64,000 nt of DNA, taken from Hippasteria phrygiana. Its lineage: Eukaryota; Echinodermata; Asteroidea; Valvatida; Goniasteridae. The notes beneath the pieces are model-generated. The model was not told where the DNA came from. It searched no databases and saw nothing but the letters and a program-made list of their open reading frames with translations. The stretch spans positions 186,001 through 250,000 of the forward strand of contig JAZGUH010000333.1 of NCBI GenBank assembly GCA_037893225.1, given 5' to 3'. Below, piece by piece: positions 19,400 to 31,000 of the stretch; positions within the stretch are counted from its first letter, which is position 1, and every line of letters starts with the position of its first letter. The position numbers and the translations under genes were made by a program.

Positions 19400-19478
19400 T
19401 AGGCCATTCCAGTTCTGTTCATGATGATCTTGGGTGGCCTCGAGGTCTTCACAGCCAGGAGCCGGATGTTGATCTCTC
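19400..19478 (-). other. Exon-like core segment, first array copy
   Basis: On the minus strand the core has acceptor ccatcaacttcag, 79 nt, and donor CTA|GTGAGA. Read with one leading base (phase 2 in, phase 0 out) it is open: RDQHPAPGCEDLEATQDHHE then QNWNGL. The pattern of leucines, the Trp at the usual place of helix C, and a leading base that would complete a Gly codon (G-R-D-Q) match the other exons here, such as GKELM...NLDDMNHNWDLL. The other two frames are shorter or less spectrin-like, and downstream of the donor the frame stops. So it is plausible as a spectrin exon and inferred, not proven. Confidence 0.5.
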
Positions 19479-20548
19479 CTGAAGTTGATGGAAAAATCGA
19501 GTAAGCGAGTTAAGAATATTAAAATTAGTGTTAGAGTTAAGGGTTTGAGTTCAAGTGTTAGGGTTAAGGTTCGAGTTCAAGTGTTAGGGTTAAGGTTCGA
19601 GTTCAAGTGTTAGGGTTAAGGTTCGAGTTCAAGTGTTAGGGTTAAAGTTCGAGTTCAAGTGTTACAGTGCAAGTGTTACAGTGCAAGTGTTACAGTGCAA
19701 GTGTTACAGTGCAAGTGCAAGTGCTAGTGATCGGGTTAGAATGTGAGAGTAAGGGAGAAGGAGAGGTAGAGAGAGTGTTAGACTTACTCATCTACTAAAC
19801 AGCGTAGGTCTATTGTGCTGATCTAAGCCTGCATGCTGTCTATCTCACTAGGCCATTCCAGTTCTGTCCATGATGATCTTGAGTGGCCTCGAGGTCTTGA
19901 CAGCCAGCAGCCAGATGTTGATCTCTCCTGAAGTTGATGGAAAAATAGAGTAAGCGAGTTAAGAATATTGAAATTAGCGTTAGAGTTAAGGGTTTGAGTT
20001 CAAGTGTTAGGGTTAAGGTTCGAGTTCAAGTGTTACAGTGCAAGTGTTACAGTGCAAGTGTTACAGTGCAAGTGTTACAGTGCAAGTGTTACAGTGGAAG
20101 TGCAAGTGTTACAGTGCAAGTGATCGGGTTAGAATGTGAGAGTAAGGGAGAAGGAGAGGTAGAGAGAGTGTTAGACTTACTCATCTACTAAACAGCATAG
20201 GTCTATTGTGCTGATCTAAGCCTGCATGCTGTCTATCTCACTAGGCCATTCCAGTTCTGTTCATGATGATCTTGGGTGGCCTCGAGGTATTGACAGCCAG
20301 GAGCCGGAAGTTGATCTTTCCTGAAGTTGATGGAAAAATAGAGTAAGCGAGTTAGGAATATTAAAATTAGTGTTAGAGTTAAGGGTTTGAGTTCAAGTGT
20401 TACAGTACAAGTGTTAGGGTTAAGGTTCGAGTTCAAGTGTTACAGTGCAAGTGTTACAGTGCAAGTGTTAGGGTTAAGGTTCGAGTGCAAGTGTTACAGT
20501 GCAAGTGTTACAGTGCAAGTGTTACAGTGCAAGTGTTACAGTTCAAGT

Positions 20549-21936
20549 GATCGGGTTAGAATGTGAGAGTAAGAGAGAAGGAGAGTCAGAGGTAGAGAGA
20601 GTGTTAGACTTACTCATCTACTAAACAGCGTAGGTCTATTGTGCTGATCTAAGCCTGCATGCTGTCTATCTCACTAGGCCATTCCAGTTCTGTCCATGAT
20701 GATCTTGAGTGGCCTCGAGGTCTTGACAGCCAGGAGCCAGATGTTGATCTCTCCTGAAGTTGATGGAAAAATAGAGTAAGCGAGTTAAGAATATTGAAAT
20801 TAGTGTTACAGTGCAAGTGTTACAGTGCAAGTGTTACAGTGCAAGTGTTACAGTGCAAGTGTTACAGTGCAAGTGATCGGGTTAGAATGTGAGAGTAAGA
20901 GAGAAGGAGAGTCAGAGGTAGAGAGAGTGCAAGACTTACTCATCTACTAAACAACATAGGTCTATTGTGCTGATCTAAGCCTGCATGCTGTCTATCTCAC
21001 TAGGCCATTCCAGTTCTGTTCATGATGATCTTGGGTGGCCTCGAGGTCTTCACAGCCAGGAGCCGGATGTTGATCTCTCCTGAAGTTGATGGAAAAATCG
21101 AGTAAGCGAGTTAAGAATATTAAAATTAGTGTTAGAGTTAAGGGTTTGAGTTCAAGTGTTACAGTGCAAGTGTTAGAGTTAAGGGTTTGAGTTCAAGTGT
21201 TACAGTACAAGTGTTAGGGTTAAGGTTCGAGTGCAAGTGTTACAGTGCAAGTGTTACAGTGCAAGTGTTACAGTGCAAGTGTTACAGTGCAAGTGATCGG
21301 GTTAGAATGTGAGAGTAAGAGAGAAGGAGAGTCAGAGGTAAAGAGAGTGCTAGACTTACTCATCTACTAAACAACATAGGTCTATTGTGCTGATCTAAGC
21401 CTGCATGCTGTCTATCTCACTAGGCCATTCCAGTTCTGTTCATGATGATCTTGGGTGGCCTCGAGGTCTTCACAGCCAGGAGCCGGATGTTGATCTCTCC
21501 TGAAGTTGATGGAAAAATCGAGTAAGCGAGTTAAGAATATTAAAATTAGTGTTAGAGTTAAGGGTTTGAGTTCAAGTGTTAGGGTTAAGGCTCGAGTTCA
21601 AGTGTTACAGTGCAAGTGATCGGGTTAGAATGTGAGAGTAAGGGAGAAGGAGAGGTAGAGAGAGTGTTAGACTTACTCATCTACTAAACAGCATAGGTCT
21701 ATTGTGCTCATCTAAGCCTGCATGCTGTCTATCTCACTAGGCCATTCCAGTTCTGTTCATGATGATCTTGGGTGGCCTCGAGGTCTTCACAGCCAGGAGC
21801 CGGAAGTTGATCTCTCCTGAAGTTGATGGAAAAATAGAGTAAGCGAGTTAGGAATATTAAAATTAGTGTTAGAGTTAAGGGTTTGCGTTCAAGTGTTACA
21901 GTGCAAGTGTTACAGTGCAAGTGTTACAGTTCAAGT
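20549..21936. repeat. Higher-order repeat block, first of an exact tandem pair (1388 bp)
   Basis: Contains four core units. It is repeated with no difference I could see at 21937-23324. After the second block the sequence continues like a third start but diverges at acaaatagagtaagcaag (about 23540). Confidence 0.8.
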
Positions 21937-24293
21937 GATCGGGTTAGAATGTGAGAGTAAGAGAGAAGGAGAGTCAGAGGTAGAGAGAGTGTTAGACTTA
22001 CTCATCTACTAAACAGCGTAGGTCTATTGTGCTGATCTAAGCCTGCATGCTGTCTATCTCACTAGGCCATTCCAGTTCTGTCCATGATGATCTTGAGTGG
22101 CCTCGAGGTCTTGACAGCCAGGAGCCAGATGTTGATCTCTCCTGAAGTTGATGGAAAAATAGAGTAAGCGAGTTAAGAATATTGAAATTAGTGTTACAGT
22201 GCAAGTGTTACAGTGCAAGTGTTACAGTGCAAGTGTTACAGTGCAAGTGTTACAGTGCAAGTGATCGGGTTAGAATGTGAGAGTAAGAGAGAAGGAGAGT
22301 CAGAGGTAGAGAGAGTGCAAGACTTACTCATCTACTAAACAACATAGGTCTATTGTGCTGATCTAAGCCTGCATGCTGTCTATCTCACTAGGCCATTCCA
22401 GTTCTGTTCATGATGATCTTGGGTGGCCTCGAGGTCTTCACAGCCAGGAGCCGGATGTTGATCTCTCCTGAAGTTGATGGAAAAATCGAGTAAGCGAGTT
22501 AAGAATATTAAAATTAGTGTTAGAGTTAAGGGTTTGAGTTCAAGTGTTACAGTGCAAGTGTTAGAGTTAAGGGTTTGAGTTCAAGTGTTACAGTACAAGT
22601 GTTAGGGTTAAGGTTCGAGTGCAAGTGTTACAGTGCAAGTGTTACAGTGCAAGTGTTACAGTGCAAGTGTTACAGTGCAAGTGATCGGGTTAGAATGTGA
22701 GAGTAAGAGAGAAGGAGAGTCAGAGGTAAAGAGAGTGCTAGACTTACTCATCTACTAAACAACATAGGTCTATTGTGCTGATCTAAGCCTGCATGCTGTC
22801 TATCTCACTAGGCCATTCCAGTTCTGTTCATGATGATCTTGGGTGGCCTCGAGGTCTTCACAGCCAGGAGCCGGATGTTGATCTCTCCTGAAGTTGATGG
22901 AAAAATCGAGTAAGCGAGTTAAGAATATTAAAATTAGTGTTAGAGTTAAGGGTTTGAGTTCAAGTGTTAGGGTTAAGGCTCGAGTTCAAGTGTTACAGTG
23001 CAAGTGATCGGGTTAGAATGTGAGAGTAAGGGAGAAGGAGAGGTAGAGAGAGTGTTAGACTTACTCATCTACTAAACAGCATAGGTCTATTGTGCTCATC
23101 TAAGCCTGCATGCTGTCTATCTCACTAGGCCATTCCAGTTCTGTTCATGATGATCTTGGGTGGCCTCGAGGTCTTCACAGCCAGGAGCCGGAAGTTGATC
23201 TCTCCTGAAGTTGATGGAAAAATAGAGTAAGCGAGTTAGGAATATTAAAATTAGTGTTAGAGTTAAGGGTTTGCGTTCAAGTGTTACAGTGCAAGTGTTA
23301 CAGTGCAAGTGTTACAGTTCAAGTGATCGGGTTAGAATGTGAGAGTAAGAGAGAAGGAGAGTCAGAGGTAGAGAGAGTGTTAGACTTACTCATCTACTAA
23401 ACAGCGTAGGTCTATTGTGCTGATCTAAGCCTGCATGCTGTCTATCTCACTAGGCCATTCCAGTTCTGTCCATGATGATCTTGAGTGGCCTCGAGGTCTT
23501 GACAGCCAGGAGCCAGATGTTGATCTCTCCTGAAGTTGATGGACAAATAGAGTAAGCAAGTTAAGAATATTGAAATTAGTGTTACAGTGCAAGTGTTACA
23601 GTGCAAGTGTTACAGTGCAAGTGTTACAGTGCAAGTGTTACAGTGCAAGTGATCGGGTTAGAATGTGAGAGTAAGAGAGAAGGAGAGTCACAGGTAGAGA
23701 GAGTGCTAGACTTACTCATCTACTAAACAACATAGGTCTATTGTGTTGATCTAAGCCTGCATGCTGTCTATCTCACTAGGCCATTCCAGTTCTGTTCATG
23801 ATGATCTTGGGTGGTCTCGAGGTCTTCACAGCCAGGAGCCGGATGTTGATCTCTTCTGAAGTTGATGGAAAAATTGAGTAAGCGAGTTAAGAATATTGAA
23901 ATTAGTGTTACAGTGCAAGTGTTACAGTGCAAGTGTTACAGTGCAAGTGTTACAGTGCAAGTGTTACAGTGCAAGTGTTACAGTGCAAGTGATCGGGTTA
24001 GAATGTGAGAGTAAGAGAGAAGGAGAGTCAGAGGTAGAGAGAGTGCTAGACTTACTCATCTACTAAACAGCATAGGTCTATTGTGGTGATCTAAGCCTGC
24101 ATGCTGTCTATCTCACTAGGCCATTCCAGTTCTGTTCATGATGATCTTGGGTGGCCTCGAGGTCTTGACAGCCAGGAGCCGGAAGTTGATCTCTCCTGAA
24201 GTTGATGGAAAAATAGAGTAAGCGAGTTAGGAATATTAAAATTAGTGTTAGAGTTAAGGGTTTGAGTTCAAGGGTTTGAGTTCAAGTGTTACA

Positions 24294-24545
24294 GTTCAAG
24301 TGTTACAGTGCAAGTGTTACAGTGCAAGTGTTACAGTGCAAGTGTTACAGTGCAAGTGTTACAGTGCAAGTGTTACAGTGCAAGTGTTACAGTGCAAGTG
24401 TTACAGTGCAAGTGTTACAGTGCAAGTGTTACAGTGCAAGTGTTACAGTGCAAGTGTTACAGTGCAAGTGTTACAGTGCAAGTGTTACAGTGCAAGTGTT
24501 ACAGTGCAAGTGTTACAGTGCAAGTGTTACAGTGCAAGTGCTAGT
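24294..24545. repeat. Long pure run of the 14-bp minisatellite
   Basis: About 18 uninterrupted copies of gtgttacagtgcaa between two cores. The longest runs elsewhere are at 35749-35975 and 37978-38243 (about 19 copies). Copy number is the main variable between otherwise matching units. Confidence 0.9.
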
Positions 24546-27500
24546 GATCGGGTTAGAATGTGAGAGTAAGGGAGAAGGAGAGGTAGAGAGAGTGTTAGAC
24601 TTACTCATCTACTAAACAGCGTAGGTCTATTGTGCTGATCTAAGCCTGCATGCTGTCTATCTCACTAGGCCATTCCAGTTCTGTCCATGATGATCTTGGG
24701 TGGCCTCGAGGTCTTGACAGCCAGGAGCCGGAAGTTGATCTCTCCTGAAGTTGATGGAAAAATAGAGTAAGCGAGTTAAGAATATTAAAATTAGTGTTAG
24801 AGTTAAGGGTTTGAGTTCAAGTGTTAGGGTTAAGGCTCGAGTTCAAGTGTTACAGTGCAAGTGATCGGGTTAGAATGTGAGAGTAAGGGAGAAGGAGAGG
24901 TAGAGAGAGTGTTAGACTTACTCATCTACTAAACAGCATAGGTCTATTGTGCTGATCTAAGCCTGCATGCTGTCTATCTCACTAGGCCATTCCAGTTCTG
25001 TTCATGATGATCTTGGGTGGCCTCGAGGTCTTGACAGCCAGGAGCCGGAAGTTGATCTCTCCTGAAGTTGATGGAAAAATAGAGTAAGCGAGTTAGGAAT
25101 ATTAAAATTAGTGTTAGAGTTAAGGGTTTGCGTTCAAGTGTTACAGTGCAAGTGTTACAGTGCAAGTGTTACAGTTCAAGTGATCGGGTTAGAATGTGAG
25201 AGTAAGAGAGAAGGAGAGTCAGAGGTAGAGAGAGTGTTAGACTTACTCATCTACTAAACAGCGTAGGTCTATCATGCTGATCTAAGCCTGCATGCTGTCT
25301 ATCTCACTAGGCCATTCCAGTTCTGTCCATGATGATCTTGAGTGGCCTCGAGGTCTTGACAGCCAGCAGCCAGATGTTGATCTCTCCTGAAGTTGATGGA
25401 AAAATAGAGTAAGCGAGTTAAGAATAATGAAATCAGTGTTAGAGTTAAGGGTTTGAGTGCAAGTGTTACAGTGCAAGTGTTACAGTGCAAGTGTTACAGT
25501 GCAAGTGTTACAGTGCAAGTGTTAGTGATCGGGTTAGAATGTGAGAGTAAGAGAGAAGGAGAGTCAGAGGTAGAGAGAGTGTTAGACTTACTCATCTACT
25601 AAACAGCGTAGGTCTATTGTGCTGATCTAAGCCTGCATGCTGTCTATCTCACTAGGCCATTCCAGTTCTGTCCATGATGATCTTGAGTGGCCTCGAGGTC
25701 TTGACAGCCAGGAGCCAGATGTTGATCTCTCCTGAAGTTGATGGACAAATAGAGTAAGCAAGTTAAGAATATTGAAATTAGTGTTACAGTGCAAGTGTTA
25801 CAGTGCAAGTGTTACAGTGCAAGTGTTACAGTGCAAGTGATCGGGTTAGAATGTGAGAGTAAGAGAGAAGGAGAGTCACAGGTAGAGAGAGTGCTAGACT
25901 TACTCATCTACTAAACAACATAGGTCTATTGTGTTGATCTAAGCCTGCATGCTGTCTATCTCACTAGGCCATTCCAGTTCTGTTCATGATGATCTTGGGT
26001 GGTCTCGAGGTCTTCACAGCCAGGAGCCGGATGTTGATCTCTTCTGAAGTTGATGGAAAAATTGAGTAAGCGAGTTAAGAATATTGAAATTAGTGTTACA
26101 GTGCAAGTGTTACAGTGCAAGTGTTACAGTGCAAGTGTTACAGTGCAAGTGATTGGGTTAGAATGTGAGAGTAAGAGAGAAGGAGAGTCAGAGGTAGAGA
26201 GAGTGCTAGACTTACTCATCTACTAAACAGCATAGGTCTATTGTGGTGATCTAAGCCTGCATGCTGTCTATCTCACTAGGCCATTCCAGTTCTGTTCATG
26301 ATGATCTTGGGTGGCCTCGAGGTCTTGACAGCCAGGAGCCGGAAGTTGATCTCTCCTGAAGTTGATGGAAAAATAGAGTAAGCGAGTTAGGAATATTAAA
26401 ATTAGTGTTAGAGTTAAGGGTTTGAGTTCAAGTGTTACAGTGCAAGTGTTAGAGTTAAGGGTTTGAGTTCAAGTGTTACAGTGCAAGTGTTACAGTGCAA
26501 GTGTTACAGTGCAAGTGTTACAGTGCAAGTGTTACAGTGCAAGTGTTACAGTGCAAGTGTTACAGTGCAAGTGTTACAGTGCAAGTGTTACAGTGCAAGT
26601 GTTACAGTGCAAGTGTTACAGTGCAAGTGTTACAGTGCAAGTGCTAGTGATCGGGTTAGAATGTGAGAGTAAGGGAGAAGGAGAGGTAGAGAGAGTGTTA
26701 GACTTACTCATCTACTAAACAGCGTAGGTCTATTGTGCTGATCTAAGCCTGCATGCTGTCTATCTCACTAGGCCATTCCAGTTCTGTCCATGATGATCTT
26801 GGGTGGCCTCGAGGTCTTGACAGCCAGGAGCCGGAAGTTGATCTCTCCTGAAGTTGATGGAAAAATAGAGTAAGCGAGTTAAGAATATTAAAATTAGTGT
26901 TAGAGTTAAGGGTTTGAGTTCAAGTGTTAGGGTTAAGGTTCGAGTTCAAGTGTTAGGGTTAAGATTCGAGTTCAAGTGTTACAGTGCAAGTGTTATGTTT
27001 AAGGTTCGAGTTCAAGTGTTACAGTGCAAGTGTTAGGTTTAAGGTTCGAGTTCAAGTGTTACAGTGCAAGTGTTAGGGTTAGGGTTAAGGTTCGAGTTCA
27101 AGTGTTACAGTGCAAGTGTTAGGGTTAAGGTTCGAGTGCAAGTGTTAGGGTTAAGGTTCGAGTGCAAGTGTTACAGTGCAAGTGTTACAGTGCAAGTGTT
27201 ACAGTGCAAGTATTACAGTGCAAGTGTTACAGTGCAAGTGTTACAGTGCAAGTGTTACAGTGCAAGTGCTAGTGATCGGGTTAGAATGTGAGAGTAAGGG
27301 AGAAGGAGAGGTAGAGAGAGTGTTAGACTTACTCATCTACTAAACAGCATAGGTCTATTGTGCTGATCTAAGCCTGCATGCTGTCTATCTCACTAGGCCA
27401 TTCCAGTTCTGTCCATGATGATCTTGAGTGGCCTCGAGGTCTTGACAGCCAGCAGCCAGATGTTGATCTCTCCTGAAGTTGATGGAAAAATAGAGTAAGC

Positions 27501-27966
27501 GAGTTAAGAATATTGAAATTAGTGTTAGAGTTAAGGGTTTGAGTTCAAGTGTTAGGGTTAAGGTTCGAGTGCAAGTGTTACAGTGCAAGTGTTAGGTTTA
27601 AGGTTCGAGTTCAAGTGTTACAGTGCAAGTGTTAGGGTTAGGGTTAAGGTTCGAGTTCAAGTGTTACAGTGCAAGTGTTAGAGTTAAGGTTACAGTGCAA
27701 GTGTTACAGTGCAAGTGTTACAGTGCAAGTGTTACAGTGCAAGTGTTAGGGTTAAGGTTCGAGTGCAAGTGTTACAGTGCAAGTGTTACAGTGCAAGTGT
27801 TACAGTGCAAGTGTTACAGTGCAAGTGTTACAGTTCAAGTGATCGGGTTAGAATGTGAGAGTAAGAGAGAAGGAGAGTCAGAGGTAGAGAGAGTGTTAGA
27901 CTTACTCATCTACTAAACAGCGTAGGTCTATTGTGCTGATCTAAGCCTGCATGCTGTCTATCTCAA

Positions 27967-28045
27967 TAGGCCATTCCAGTTCTGTCCATGATGATCTTGG
28001 GTGGCCTCGAGGTCTTGACAGCCAGGAGCCGGAAGTTGATCTCTC
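27967..28045 (-). other. Core copy with mutated donor site
   Basis: Here tctcactagg is tctcaatagg, so the minus-strand donor GT becomes TT. The rest of the core, including the open frame, is preserved. It is one of only two cores I saw with a changed splice dinucleotide. Confidence 0.6.
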
Positions 28046-31000
28046 CTGAAGTTGATGGAAAAATAGAGTAAGCGAGTTAAGAATATTAAAATTAGTGTTA
28101 GAGTTAAGGGTTTGAGTTTAAGTGTTAGGGTTAAGGTTCGAGTTCAAGTGTTAGGGTTAAGATTCGAGTTCAAGTGTTACAGTGCAAGTGTTATGTTTAA
28201 GGTTCGAGTTCAAGTGTTACAGTGCAAGTGTTAGGTTTAAGGTTCGAGTTCAAGTGTTACAGTGCAAGTGTTAGGGTTAGGGTTCGAGTGCAAGTGTTAG
28301 GGTTAAGGTTCGAGTGCAAGTGTTACAGTGCAAGTGTTACAGTGCAAGTGTTACAGTGCAAGTGTTACAGTGCAAGTGTTACAGTGCAAGTGTTACAGTG
28401 CAAGTGTTACAGTGCAAGTGTTACAGTGCAAGTGTTACAGTGCAAGTGTTACAGTGCAAGTGTTACAGTGCAAGTGTTACAGTGCAAGTGTTACAGTGCA
28501 AGTGCTAGTGATCGGGTTAGAATGTGAGAGTAAGGGAGAAGGAGAGGTAGAGAGAGTGTTAGACTTACTCATCTACTAAACAGCATAGGTCTATTGTGCT
28601 GATCTAAGCCTGCATGCTGTCTATCTCACTAGGCCATTCCAGTTCTGTCCATGATGATCTTGAGTGGCCTCGAGGTCTTGACAGCCAGCAGCCAGATGTT
28701 GATCTCTCCTGAAGTTGATGGAAAAATAGAGTAAGCGAGTTAAGAATATTGAAATTAGTGTTAGAGTTAAGGGTTTGAGTTCAAGTGTTAGGGTTAAGGT
28801 TCGAGTGCAAGTGTTACAGTGCAAGTGTTAGGTTTAAGGTTCGAGTTCAAGTGTTACAGTGCAAGTGTTAGGGTTAGGGTTAAGGTTCGAGTTCAAGTGT
28901 TACAGTGCAAGTGTTAGGGTTAAGGTTACAGTGCAAGTGTTACAGTGCAAGTGTTACAGAGCAAGTGTTACAGTGCAAGAGTTAGGTTTAAGGTTCGAGT
29001 TTAAGTGTTACAGTGGAAGTGTTAGGGTTAGGGTTAAGGTTCGAGTTCAAGTGTTACAGTGCAAGTGTTAGGGTTAAGGTTCGAGTGCAAGTGTTACAGT
29101 GGAAGTGTTAGGGTTAGGGTTAAGGTTCGAGTGCAAGTGTTACAGTGCAAGTGTTACAGTGCAAGTGTTACAGTGCAAGTGTTACAGTGCAAGTGCTAGT
29201 GATCGGGTTAGAATGTGAGAGTAAGGGAGAAGGAGAGGTAGAGAGAGTGTTAGACTTACTCATCTACTAAACAGCGTAGGTCTATTGTGCTGATCTAAGC
29301 CTGCATGCTGTCTATCTCACTAGGCCATTCCAGTTCTGTCCATGATGATCTTGGGTGGCCTCGAGGTCTTGACAGCCAGGAGCCGGAAGTTGATCTCTCC
29401 TGAAGTTGATGGAAAAATAGAGTAAGCGAGTTAAGAATATTAAAATTAGTGTTAGAGTTAAGGGTTTGAGTTCAAGTGTTAGGGTTAAGGTTCGAGTTCA
29501 AGTGTTAGGGTTAAGATTCGAGTTCAAGTGTTACAGTGCAAGTGTTATGTTTAAGGTTCGAGTTCAAGTGTTACAGTGCAAGTGTTAGGTTTAAGGTTCG
29601 AGTTCAAGTGTTACAGTGCAAGTGTTAGGGTTAGGGTTAAGGTTCGAGTTCAAGTGTTACAGTGCAAGTGTTAGGGTTAAGGTTCGAGTGCAAGTGTTAG
29701 GGTTAAGGTTCGAGTGCAAGTGTTACAGTGCAAGTGTTACAGTGCAAGTGTTACAGTGCAAGTGTTACAGTGCAAGTGTTACAGTGCAAGTGTTACAGTG
29801 CAAGTGCTAGTGATCGGGTTAGAATGTGAGAGTAAGGGAGAAGGAGAGGTAGAGAGAGTGTTAGACTTACTCATCTACTAAACAGCATAGGTCTATTGTG
29901 CTGATCTAAGCCTGCATGCTGTCTATCTCACTAGGCCATTCCAGTTCTGTCCATGATGATCTTGAGTGGCCTCGAGGTCTTGACAGCCAGCAGCCAGATG
30001 TTGATCTCTCCTGAAGTTGATGGAAAAATAGAGTAAGCGAGTTAAGAATATTGAAATTAGTGTTAGAGTTAAGGGTTTGAGTTCAAGTGTTAGGGTTAAG
30101 GTTCGAGTGCAAGTGTTACAGTGCAAGTGTTAGGTTTAAGGTTCGAGTTCAAGTGTTACAGTGCAAGTGTTAGGGTTAGGGTTAAGGTTCGAGTTCAAGT
30201 GTTACAGTGCAAGTGTTAGGGTTAAGGTTACAGTGCAAGTGTTACAGTGCAAGTGTTACAGAGCAAGTGTTACAGTGCAAGAGTTAGGTTTAAGGTTCGA
30301 GTTTAAGTGTTACAGTGGAAGTGTTAGGGTTAGGGTTAAGGTTCGAGTTCAAGTGTTACAGTGCAAGTGTTAGGGTTAAGGTTCGAGTGCAAGTGTTACA
30401 GTGCAAGTGTTACAGTGCAAGTGTTACAGTGCAAGTGTTACAGTGCAAGTGTTACAGTGCAAGTGTTACAGTGCAAGTGTTACAGTGCAAGTGCTAGTGA
30501 TCGGGTTAGAATGTGAGAGTTAGGGAGAAGGAGAGGTAGAGAGAGTGTTAGACTTACTCATCTACTAAACAGCATAGGTCTATTGTGCTGATCTAAGCCT
30601 GCATGCTGTCTATCTCACTAGGCCATTCCAGTTCTGTTCATGATGATCTTGGGTGGCCTCGAGGTCTTGACAGCCAGGAGCCGGAAGTTGATCTCTCCTG
30701 AAGTTGATGGAAAAATAGAGTAAGCGAGTTAGGAATATTAAAATTAGTGTTAGAGTTAAGGGTTTGAGTTCAAGTGTTACAGCACAAGTGTTAGGGTTAA
30801 GGTTCGAGTTCAAGTGTTACAGTGGAAGTGTTACAGTGCAAGTGTTACAGTGCAAGTGTTACAGTGCAAGTGTTACAGTGCAAGTGTTACAGTTCAAGTG
30901 ATCGGGTTAGAATGTGAGAGTAAGAGAGAAGGAGAGTCAGAGGTAGAGAGAGTGTTAGACTTACTCATCTACTAAACAGCATAGGTCTATTGTGCTCATC

